A DNA stretch of 12,521 nucleotides from the NCBI GenBank assembly GCA_949290725.1, contig CASEST010000078.1:1-12521 (forward strand). The letters run 5' to 3'. Shown piece by piece: positions 1 through 5,723 of the stretch. Within the stretch, counting starts at the first letter, position 1, and each line of letters begins with the position of its first letter. The position numbers were made by a program, and so were the translations under genes. This stretch comes from an uncultured bacterium. GTDB taxonomy: Bacteria > Bacillota_I > Bacilli_A > RFN20 > CAG-826. The notes beneath the pieces are model-generated. The model was not told the origin of the DNA, ran no database searches, and saw nothing but the letters and a program-made list of their open reading frames with translations.

Positions 1-71
1 TAGAAGAAATCCTCAACAAACAAATAAAAAGTAGGTTAGCAAGGTCTATTTAATTTATAAATAAATAAAAG

Positions 72-100
72 TAGACTTAATTAAATTTAAAAGATAAAAT
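72..100 (+). promoter_or_regulatory. Probable secG promoter
   Basis: A -35-like TAGACT (72-77) and a -10-like TAAAAT (95-100) are separated by 17 bp. Transcription would start near 107, just ahead of the AAGGAG ribosome binding site of secG. Hexamers of this kind are common by chance in AT-rich DNA, so the call rests on spacing and position. Confidence 0.45.
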
Positions 101-127
101 ATTTAAGCGTTCAAGGAGATTAAAAAT

Positions 128-451
128 ATGCTATGGTATGATTGGATATTCTGGGTTATTTGTGTAATTATTATTATATTATCATTACTTCAAGGTGGTA
201 AAAGTGAAGGTGCTTCTGGTGCAATTACTGGTGGCGGCCTTAATGTTTTCGTCAAAACTAAGGAAAGGGGGAGTGAGTTAATTGTTTCTTATTTGACTTT
301 GGCTTTTGGTATTGTTTTTCTCTTTTTAGCTTTACTTTCTAGCGTTTTAACCGGAACAAGCGGAGGAACTGATACTGGAACCGGAGATAGTGGAGAAACA
401 ACTACTCAAGCATTAAGTGCAATTGTTAATTTTGTTTCGACAATTTTATAA
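128..451 (+). CDS. secG: SecG, preprotein translocase membrane subunit
   Basis: This is the small SecG subunit of the SecYEG channel, which assists SecA-driven export across the cytoplasmic membrane. The 107-residue product has the family layout of two membrane helices (about residues 5-21 and 53-75). Between them is a cytoplasmic loop carrying the SecG hallmarks LLQGGKSEG, a GGG run and the RGSE motif before helix 2. AAGGAG lies 9 bases upstream of the ATG and fixes the start. The C-terminal stretch after helix 2 is rich in Gly, Thr, Ser and acidic residues and ends in a short hydrophobic segment, making the protein somewhat longer than a typical 75-80-residue SecG. The gene has its own promoter and terminator. 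In Bacillus secG precedes rnr-smpB-ssrA; here ssrA lies about 2 kb downstream and rnr and smpB are not in between. Confidence 0.93.
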   Translation: MLWYDWIFWVICVIIIILSLLQGGKSEGASGAITGGGLNVFVKTKERGSELIVSYLTLAFGIVFLFLALLSSVLTGTSGGTDTGTGDSGETTTQALSAIVNFVSTIL

Positions 452-472
452 TTTATTTATATTAATTTAACT

Positions 473-509
473 AACCTCTTTTCTTTATTGAGAAGAGGTT
501 TTTATTTTT
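473..509 (+). terminator. Intrinsic terminator of secG
   Basis: An 11-bp stem, AACCTCTTTTC with GAGAAGAGGTT (one G-T wobble), encloses a TTTATT loop (473-500) and is followed by TTTATTTTT. It lies 22 bp after the secG stop and would make secG a single-gene unit. Confidence 0.9.
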
Positions 510-611
510 ATAAAACCCTATATTTATAATAAATCATTTAAATTTGAGATTATTTTTACTATTTTTTAATTTTTCTAAAAATAGAATAATTTAAGAAATG
601 ATTAAGAGAAT

Positions 612-1043
612 ATGTTAGAAACAAGCTTCTTCGAAAAGGCGCCGATAAGAAAATTATTTTTTAAAATTGCTTTTCCAGGAGCAATCAGGATGTTATTTAG
701 CGCAATTTATATAATTATTGATGGCTTTTTCGTTTCATTCTATTTGGGGCAAACTGTATTTAGCGCAGTTAATTTGGTTTGGCCATTTATAATAATATTA
801 TTCGTTTTTCTGATTTAGTTGGTGTAGGAAGCAGTGTAATAATATCGATTAGGTTAGGTGAGAAACGAAATGATGAAGCTAACAGAATTTTTCTTTTGCG
901 ACCTTATTTATTTTGATTTTGGAATTTGGCTTAATTTTCCAATTTCAAGTTTATTAATAAGCGCTGTAACTTTGTTAATTGTGTTTATTAAGTGGAAGAA
1001 AAAGACTTTATTTATTGAAAATAAATATAATAAAAATATTTAA
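612..1043 (+). pseudogene. MATE-family efflux transporter, decayed remnant
   Basis: This is what remains of a MATE (multidrug and toxic compound extrusion) transporter, normally about 450 residues with twelve membrane helices. From the ATG at 612 the frame encodes a clear MATE N-terminus (PIRKLFFKIAFPGAIRMLF, then helix 2 with IDGFFVS). It stops at 816-818 after a one-base deletion in the T run at 805-809. Homology resumes one frame over at 809 with SDLVGVGSSVIISIRLGEKR and NDEANRIF, which is canonical MATE sequence. Near 890-905 it jumps back to the first frame and directly to the last helix of the family (GIWLNFPIS, then a hydrophobic helix and a basic tail, stop 1041-1043). About 300 central residues are therefore missing. 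The product cannot transport. No convincing ribosome binding site precedes 612. Confidence 0.85.
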
Positions 1044-1075
1044 AAATAAAAATCCGTTAAAAAATTTAACGGATT
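1036..1075 (-). terminator. Intrinsic terminator of the 1094-2083 gene
   Basis: AATCCGTTAAA (1051-1061) and TTTAACGGATT (1065-1075) form an 11-bp stem with an AAA loop. On the minus strand the stem runs into TTTTTATTTTTA, the usual U tract. It lies about 20 bp beyond the stop of the minus-strand membrane protein gene and inside the end of the dead MATE gene's spacer. Confidence 0.85.
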
Positions 1076-1093
1076 GTTAATAAATAAATTTAA

Positions 1094-2083
1094 TTATTGA
1101 AGCGGTGGTCTTAAATATTTCATTGATAACCACATTGCTCTAAAGCCAAACATCATAACATATAACATAGTCATATATGAGAAGTTAGCATTCATAATAT
1201 ATCCTAAAATTAAAGTTAGGATAGCTGGAGCAAGTGTTGAATGGAAGGTAATACCCATAATTTGATAGAACTTAATATTGCGATTAGGATTATTTTTACC
1301 TTTTGTCATAATTATTAAGATTGGCCAAACAATTAAGGTAATACCAGCATTAATTCCTAAACAAATCCCAGTATAGATTAATACATTGTTCACTCTTATA
1401 TCTAAATAGCCTAAATCAAGGAAGGAATATAGATTATTCATATAACCAGTTTTAATTTCATCAATGGTACCAGCTTGATCAACTTTATTTGATAAATAAT
1501 TTTTAAATGAAGCGAAATTATCCATATGGTTATAATTTCCAGCAGTAGAACCAACAGCTTGACCAGTTGATGGATTAACTATTGTTAATGAATAATAAGA
1601 AGATGAAAGATATAAGGTTGATTGAAGATTTGGATTATTACTATTAACTTCAGTTACTTGTTCATTAAATGATAAATTAGTACCAGTAGTATCGAAGAAA
1701 TAGATATCAAATCGATAGTTTTCTCTACGATAGGTGTAGACATTACTTCCCTCATCTAAAGCAGTAGTAGGAGCTAATGTATGGTCATTAACTTCAAAAT
1801 CAATTGTCTCTGTATCGTTTATATAACCATAGATTCCTTCAACTAATACATCATTATATTGGTTATTTACTAAGGAAGAACCATTTCTAGTAGCTTCAGT
1901 AGTTAAAATTGGAATAACCGAAATGAATAAAGAAAGTATGAAAATTGGAATAGATATTAGCCAATGCTTAATACCAATCTCTTTAATTACACCATTATTG
2001 ATTAGCGATTTAAGATAAAAGAGAATTTTATTCCAATTGATTTTCTTTTTATTTTTAATAACTTTTACGTTTTTCTTTGCCAT
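1094..2083 (-). CDS. Membrane protein with one extracytoplasmic domain, unknown function
   Basis: The function is not recognised. The 329-residue product has a very basic N-terminus (KNVKVIKNKKK), one strong membrane helix at about 41-62, then some 170 mostly polar residues rich in Asn, Ser, Thr and Tyr that are probably outside the membrane. It ends with three to four hydrophobic helices from about residue 238 and a YLRPPLQ tail. This one-plus-several helix layout resembles the DUF1189 membrane-protein family, but I see no diagnostic motif and treat that as a weak suggestion. TGAGGT (2096-2091) is 7 bases before the ATG, and TTGCGA-N17-TATACT upstream gives a 17-base leader. The gene is divergent from the Nudix gene and closed by its own terminator, so it is monocistronic. 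There is no lipoprotein cysteine or cleavable signal peptide. Confidence 0.75.
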   Translation of the reverse strand: MAKKNVKVIKNKKKINWNKILFYLKSLINNGVIKEIGIKHWLISIPIFILSLFISVIPILTTEATRNGSSLVNNQYNDVLVEGIYGYINDTETIDFEVNDHTLAPTTALDEGSNVYTYRRENYRFDIYFFDTTGTNLSFNEQVTEVNSNNPNLQSTLYLSSSYYSLTIVNPSTGQAVGSTAGNYNHMDNFASFKNYLSNKVDQAGTIDEIKTGYMNNLYSFLDLGYLDIRVNNVLIYTGICLGINAGITLIVWPILIIMTKGKNNPNRNIKFYQIMGITFHSTLAPAILTLILGYIMNANFSYMTMLYVMMFGFRAMWLSMKYLRPPLQ

Positions 2084-2087
2084 TACT

Positions 2088-2135
2088 TTTACCTCAATGC
2101 TTAAATAGTATATACTATTTAAGAAATAGTCGCAA
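2088..2135. promoter_or_regulatory. Overlapping divergent promoters in a 24-bp palindrome
   Basis: Positions 2100-2123 form a perfect palindrome, CTTAAATAGTAT followed by its reverse complement. Its centre supplies TATACT on both strands. On the minus strand TTGCGA (2135-2130), 17 bp and TATACT (2112-2107) drive the membrane protein. On the plus strand TTTACC (2088-2093), 17 bp and TATACT (2111-2116) drive the Nudix gene. The two -10 boxes share two bases, so the promoters should compete for polymerase. The palindrome could also be a repressor operator. Confidence 0.6.
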
Positions 2136-2148
2136 AAATTATTTATAT

Positions 2149-2550
2149 ATGGTAGATAAGAAATATCAAAAATGCATTTTAACTAATATGTGTATGATTT
2201 ATAAGGGAAATCAAATATTAGTTGTTGATAGAAAAAAATCTGATTGGCCAGGAATTTCTTTTCCAGGAGGACATATTGAAGAAGATGAATCATTAGATGA
2301 AGGTTTAATTAGAGAGATATATGAAGAAACCGGGTTAAAATTAAAATCATTCAAATTATGTGCGATTAAGGAATGGAAACGGGTTGAAAATATTCGCTAT
2401 TTAGGCTTTCTTTATAAAAGTGACGATTTTGAAGGTGAAATTCATTCTTCTAAGGAGGGTGAAATTTTTTGGATTAATAAAAACGAGCTTTATAATTATC
2501 ATTTAAGTGAAGATTTTGAAGAATTATATTATTTAATTGATAAAAATTAA
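2149..2550 (+). CDS. Nudix hydrolase, 8-oxo-dGTP diphosphatase-like
   Basis: This is a 133-residue Nudix pyrophosphohydrolase. The Nudix box GX5EX7REUXEEXGU is intact from the second G of GGHIEEDE through REIYEETGL (about residues 43-65), giving the Mg-binding glutamates. The stretch LTNMCMIY before it and SDWPGISFPGGH at the box are typical of the small Firmicute Nudix group annotated as MutT-like 8-oxo-dGTP diphosphatases, which clean oxidised nucleotides. The substrate is inferred, not shown. I chose ATG 2149 because it starts about ten residues before the conserved LTNMCM strand. An earlier in-frame ATG at 2077 would run through the divergent promoter and the neighbour's start. No ribosome binding site is visible before 2149. 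The stop is 30 bp before ssrA, and no terminator separates them. Confidence 0.85.
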   Translation: MVDKKYQKCILTNMCMIYKGNQILVVDRKKSDWPGISFPGGHIEEDESLDEGLIREIYEETGLKLKSFKLCAIKEWKRVENIRYLGFLYKSDDFEGEIHSSKEGEIFWINKNELYNYHLSEDFEELYYLIDKN

Positions 2551-2566
2551 TAAAATAATGTATATT
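2537..2566 (+). promoter_or_regulatory. Probable ssrA promoter
   Basis: TTGATA (2537-2542), inside the last codons of the Nudix gene, and TATATT (2561-2566) are 18 bp apart. A start near 2573 gives an 8-base leader that RNase P would remove. Read-through from the Nudix gene is also possible because no terminator separates them. Confidence 0.5.
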
Positions 2567-2580
2567 ATTATATAGAAATT

Positions 2581-2942
2581 GGGGATGTCTTGGTTTCGAC
2601 ATAGATATATTTGGTTTTATGTGCAGTGGAGTTGTGGCCTAACCACTATTTAAAAATATCTGGCAACAGAAATTACAATTTAGCATACGCTGCTTAATTG
2701 CAGATTAAAATTAATAAATAACTGTATGCGAGAATTAATTGCTTATTTTTCCTAGGGCGTTAATTCTATTAAGATAGGAAATAGTTTAAATGATGATTAT
2801 AAGTTTAGATGAAATTTCAATATAATCTAGCGACGAAAAGTTTGTGAAGGTTGATAAGTCGTGAAATTTAAACCTTTACTAAACTGTAGAAGTAAAATAG
2901 GATAATTTATGGACCGGAGTTCAATTCTCCGCATCTCCACCA
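2581..2942 (+). ncRNA. ssrA: Transfer-messenger RNA (tmRNA), one-piece
   Basis: tmRNA rescues ribosomes stalled on broken messages and tags the product for proteolysis, working with SmpB. The 5' end GGGGATG pairs with CATCTCC before a genomically encoded CCA (2940-2942). The third pair is G-U, the alanine identity element for AlaRS. A T arm CGGAG-TTCAATT-CTCCG and the D-loop-like TTGGTTTCGAC (2590-2600) are present. The tag reading frame is best read as 2662-2697: Gly(GGC)-NRNYNLAYAA then TAA, positioned like the E. coli ANDENYALAA tag. The other plausible frame, from GCA at 2663, stops after six residues. The length of 362 bases is normal for an uninterrupted, non-permuted tmRNA. Neither smpB nor rnr lies beside it in this window. 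Confidence 0.96.
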
Positions 2943-2955
2943 GGAATTATTAAGT

Positions 2956-2980
2956 AAATGCGATCTTTATCGCATTTTTT
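2956..2980 (+). terminator. Intrinsic terminator of ssrA
   Basis: AAATGCGAT (2956-2964) pairs with ATCGCATTT (2969-2977) across a CTTT loop and leads into a T run ending at 2980, 13 bp after the tmRNA CCA. Confidence 0.9.
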
Positions 2981-3018
2981 GTTAGATAAATAATATTTCA
3001 TAAAATTTATTTAAAACT

Positions 3019-3050
3019 CTTGACCTAAAGTAAGATTTAGATTCCAAAAT
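3019..3050 (+). promoter_or_regulatory. MerR/AdhR-type promoter-operator of the dehydrogenase pseudogene
   Basis: CTTGACC (3019-3025) is followed by TAAAGT, a short spacer and TTTAG, a weak inverted repeat. A -10-like CAAAAT lies at 3045-3050, exactly 19 bp after the TTGACC hexamer. MerR-family activators such as Bacillus AdhR use a 19-bp spacer filled by a TAAAGTTAACTTTA-like dyad upstream of aldehyde-responsive dehydrogenases. The right half here is imperfect, which fits decay. No MerR gene is present in the window. Confidence 0.45.
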
Positions 3051-3080
3051 TATTTTGTTATTTAAAAAAGAAGAAAAAAG

Positions 3081-4239
3081 ATAATTTATGATTTTACATT
3101 CTATAATCCAACTAAGATTTATTTTGGAAAAAATAGTTTATCCGCTTTAAGAGATGAATTAAAAAAATATGGCAAGAAAATCATGCTTGTTTATGGTGGT
3201 GGATATATTAAAAGAATAGAGCTTTATGATCAAATTATTTCGATTTAAAAAAAGAAAACAAAGATATTTTTGAATGTTCAGGAATTACACCAAATCCAAA
3301 ATAAACCGATATGTTAAGAGGCGTAAAAATTATTGAAGAAAATGATATCGATTCAATTTTAGCTGTTGGTGGAGGAAGTGTTATTGATTGTGCTAAAGGG
3401 ATGAGCGCAGCAAGAGGAATTAAAGATCCATTTAAGACTATTTGGTTAGAAAATAAAGATTTTAGTAAAAAATTAGTTCCAATTGGCTCGATTCTTACAA
3501 TGGTAGGAACAGGTTCTGAGTTTAATGGTGGAAGCATTATAACTTATCAGGAGCACAAAATAAAAATGAGAAGAGTATTTCCTCCAGAAGTTTATCCAAA
3601 ATTTTCAATCTTAAATCTAGAATATACCTATTCAGTTAGTGAATATCAGATGGTAAGTGGTATTATTGATGTATTTTCCCATTTAATGGAGCAATATTTT
3701 AGTGGTGATGATAATACAAGCGATTATTTGATTGAAGGATTGATGAAAAGTATTATCGCCGCAATCCAAAAGCTATTCCTAATCCTAAAAATTATGAAGC
3801 AAGAAGCAATATTATGTGGACAGCTTCATTAGCTTTAAATACTTTAGTTGGACTAGGAAAAACGCAGGATTGGGAAGTTCATAATATCGAACACCAATTA
3901 GGCGCTTATACTGATTGTGCACACGGCATAGGATTAGCTGCTATCAGCGTTCCTTATCATAAACATATTTATAAATATGGCTTAGATAAATTTGTTAGAT
4001 TCGCTAAGAATATTTGGAATACTGATGAGACCTATAAAACAAAAGAAGAAGTCGCTTTAGAATGCATCGAGGCTCTAGCTAAGTTCATCAAAGAATCACA
4101 TATGGTAACTCATATTAGCGAACTTGGAGCTAGCGAAGATATGCTTGAAGCTATAGCTAATTCTTGTTTTGAAGCTGGTGGATATAAAAAGGTTACTCAT
4201 AAGGAAATTTTAGAAATTTTAAAGAAAGTTTTTAAGTAA
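3081..4239 (+). pseudogene. Iron-dependent alcohol dehydrogenase (butanol dehydrogenase/YqhD-like), disrupted
   Basis: Repaired, this would be an enzyme of about 386 residues, normal for NAD(P)-dependent class III alcohol dehydrogenases of the YqhD/butanol dehydrogenase type that reduce aldehydes. The frame opens with DFTFYNPTKIYFGKNSLSAL at 3090, but no ATG, GTG or TTG lies between it and the stop at 3063. ATA at 3081 stands where ATG is expected. One base is lost near 3240 (after YDQIIS; homology resumes at 3242 with DLKKENKDIF). TAA at 3302-3304 interrupts PNPK-TDMLRG. Another base is lost near 3760 (homology resumes with NPKAIPNPKNYEARSN). Preserved family motifs are GGGSVIDCAKGMSA (NAD(P)-binding loop), GTGSEFNG, DVFSHLMEQY and IEHQLGAYTDCAHGIGLA (metal ligands). 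The coding texture is otherwise intact, so the decay is recent. The open stretches 3311-3832 and 3814-4239 are fragments, not genes. Confidence 0.88.
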
Positions 4240-4255
4240 TCGTTATATATTTTTT

Positions 4256-4280
4256 AGGGGCATTTATTCGCCCCCTTTTT
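4256..4280 (+). terminator. Intrinsic terminator of the dehydrogenase pseudogene
   Basis: GGGGC (4257-4261) pairs with GCCCC (4270-4274) across ATTTATTC and is followed by a T run (4276-4280). It is intact although the gene before it is dead. Confidence 0.85.
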
Positions 4281-4348
4281 AATACTTTTTTTATTCGGTT
4301 TAAAGACGATGAGTAAAAAAATTTTGTTCGTAATTGATTAAATAGTGG

Positions 4349-4402
4349 TTAACATAAACGTTTATTAGCCTAACATTCAATAATTTGTGAATGATTGTGA
4401 AT
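4349..4402 (+). promoter_or_regulatory. Candidate promoter and operator repeats of the WYL regulator
   Basis: TTAACA (4349-4354) and TAACAT (4371-4376) with 16 bp between them are a possible promoter. Overlapping its -10 is an inverted repeat CATTCA-N8-TGAATG (4374-4393). Next comes TTGTGAAT repeated directly at 4385-4392 and 4395-4402, one helical turn apart. Such phased repeats before a regulator gene suggest autoregulation, but the promoter hexamers are weak. The rest of 4281-4544 shows no gene. If this promoter is used, the leader is about 160 bases. Confidence 0.35.
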
Positions 4403-4544
4403 TTAAATAGTGACACCATATTGGAAAATATCTAATTTTTAGTTGAATTTCTTAAAAATGGACACAAATAACACAATTCTATATGTTAGAATTAAAAAAA
4501 CAATGAATTTTAAAAAATTTTTGAAAGCAAAAGGGGACAATAAA

Positions 4545-5459
4545 ATGTCAAATACTACTGATTTAATTAATTCTATAAAGTTCTTGAATTATCTTCAGTC
4601 ACACTCTCCAGAGACCTGTTCAAGGGAGGACTTGGCTCGTTATTTGAATGTTTCACTTAGAACTATTACTCGTTACGCTCATAAGTTGGAACCTTTAGGA
4701 ATTGATAGTGTTAGAGGGCGAGGCGGAGGATATGCTTATGCTGGAAAACAATTTTTACCAATGGCTTTAAAAAGCGTCGATGATATGTATGCTATAAATT
4801 TATCAATAAACTCGCCTGAAGTTATTGATATGATTAATGCTTGTAATCCTAATGGTATTATTCTTAGTAATTCTTTAATTTTTTCTAATAATCAAATTTC
4901 AAAGTCCGATTTAGAAAAGATGATAAGAATTACCGAAGCTATTTATTTAAAGAAAGCAATCAAGATAAAATATGAGATTGCTGAAAGAACCTTTAATTGC
5001 TATGTTGTTCCGATTTGCTTTAAAAATTATGATGGCCTAATTTATCTTTTTGGTTATTACCGTAAAGAGGTTCATTGTTATAGTTTGCCTAAATTAACAT
5101 TCTTAGAATTTGTTAATGATCGCGAAAAACTTTCTATTTCACATAAATTTAAAGAAGACCTAGAAAGGATTAAAAATATGCCTAATCACGAGATCTATGG
5201 TAATGATGATTTAGTTACTTTTAGAATCTTGGTTAAAAAAGTTGCATATAATAGATTAAAAAAGAGTTTTAAAGATGTAGAATTAGATTATTCACAAAAT
5301 CATTCTTTAATAAGAATATCAACTAAATCTTATAAGGAAGTGTGCGCCTTGTTGTTAAGCTGCGGAGATAATATTAAATTCGTAGATAAAGATAACGAAG
5401 TATTCAAAACTTATAAGGAAATGGTTAAAAACATGTACCGCCGTACTAAAGTTAATTAG
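4545..5459 (+). CDS. WYL-domain transcriptional regulator with N-terminal HTH
   Basis: This is a 304-residue DNA-binding regulator of the HTH_11 plus WYL (YafY/DeoR-like) class. Residues 6-65 form a winged helix-turn-helix: SREDLARYLNVSLRTITRYA is the helix pair and VRGRGGGYAY the wing. The middle third (about 130-190) has the WYL-type fold, with VVPICFKNYDGLIYLFGYY and a following SLPKLTFLEF strand; here IYL replaces the canonical W-Y-L. A C-terminal extension follows. WYL domains are thought to sense ligands such as nucleic-acid fragments; this ligand is unknown. The frame extends upstream to 4443, but AAGGGGA seven bases before ATG 4545 and the family N-terminus favour this start. The stop is 13 bp before a tiny HTH gene, probably the same transcript. 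Repeats before the gene may be its own operator. Confidence 0.85.
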   Translation: MSNTTDLINSIKFLNYLQSHSPETCSREDLARYLNVSLRTITRYAHKLEPLGIDSVRGRGGGYAYAGKQFLPMALKSVDDMYAINLSINSPEVIDMINACNPNGIILSNSLIFSNNQISKSDLEKMIRITEAIYLKKAIKIKYEIAERTFNCYVVPICFKNYDGLIYLFGYYRKEVHCYSLPKLTFLEFVNDREKLSISHKFKEDLERIKNMPNHEIYGNDDLVTFRILVKKVAYNRLKKSFKDVELDYSQNHSLIRISTKSYKEVCALLLSCGDNIKFVDKDNEVFKTYKEMVKNMYRRTKVN

Positions 5460-5472
5460 GAAAATCAAAATA

Positions 5473-5622
5473 ATGAAAAAGGAAGTTTTAGAAGAAATCT
5501 ATCAAACAATTAGACATAATCCGCATCTTAGTGTTAAGGAATTGATGCTTCAGTTTAATATCACTTATAAAGAAGCAAAGAGCTTTATTGAAAAGGCTAA
5601 TAAACGAGAGTTAGTTAAGTAA
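5473..5622 (+). CDS. Small helix-turn-helix protein, 49 residues
   Basis: A short open frame encodes 49 residues. MKKEVLEEIYQTIRHNPHLS looks like a first helix, followed by the pattern SVKELMLQFNITYKEAKSFI of a helix-turn-helix pair and a short lysine-rich end. No wing or effector domain is present, so it is a bare HTH module. AGGAAA overlapping the stop codon of the WYL regulator can serve as ribosome binding site, although the 10-12-base spacing is long. The gene starts 13 bp after the WYL gene and is very probably translated from the same message. The predicted amphipathic pattern and codon use resemble the neighbours, which supports a real gene. No exact family is recognised, and its target, or partnership with the WYL protein, is inference. 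Confidence 0.65.
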   Translation: MKKEVLEEIYQTIRHNPHLSVKELMLQFNITYKEAKSFIEKANKRELVK

Positions 5623-5664
5623 CCGCACATACTTATTTAACATTTACTTTCTCAACCTTAGTTG

Positions 5665-5693
5665 TTTAATTTTAATTTCTTTTTTACTATAAT
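5665..5693 (+). promoter_or_regulatory. Probable eno promoter
   Basis: A perfect -10 TATAAT (5688-5693) lies about 30 bp before the start codon. The only -35 at 17 bp is a poor TTTAAT (5665-5670). No terminator is seen between 5622 and here, so read-through from the WYL/HTH pair is possible. Confidence 0.55.
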
Positions 5694-5723
5694 ATTTATG
5701 ACTTTTATAAAGGAGAAAGTTAA

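Noticed and set aside
1..53. Possible tail of an upstream gene, two open frames ending at 32-34 and 51-53.
   Set aside because: Both are too short to identify and neither shows a recognisable C-terminus; no tRNA or terminator structure is seen either.
3235..3537. Minus-strand open frame of 100 codons.
   Set aside because: It lies antisense to conserved dehydrogenase motifs in the pseudogene and has no ribosome binding site or recognisable product.
3081..4239. Programmed frameshifting in the dehydrogenase.
   Set aside because: A missing start codon and an in-frame stop occur alongside two deletions, and the shift sites lack slippery heptamers with following structure; simple decay explains it better.
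4374..4402. TTGTGAA half-sites as Rex operators.
   Set aside because: Rex sites are inverted TTGTGAA-N4-TTCACAA; here the exact copies are direct repeats and the inverted partner is poor.
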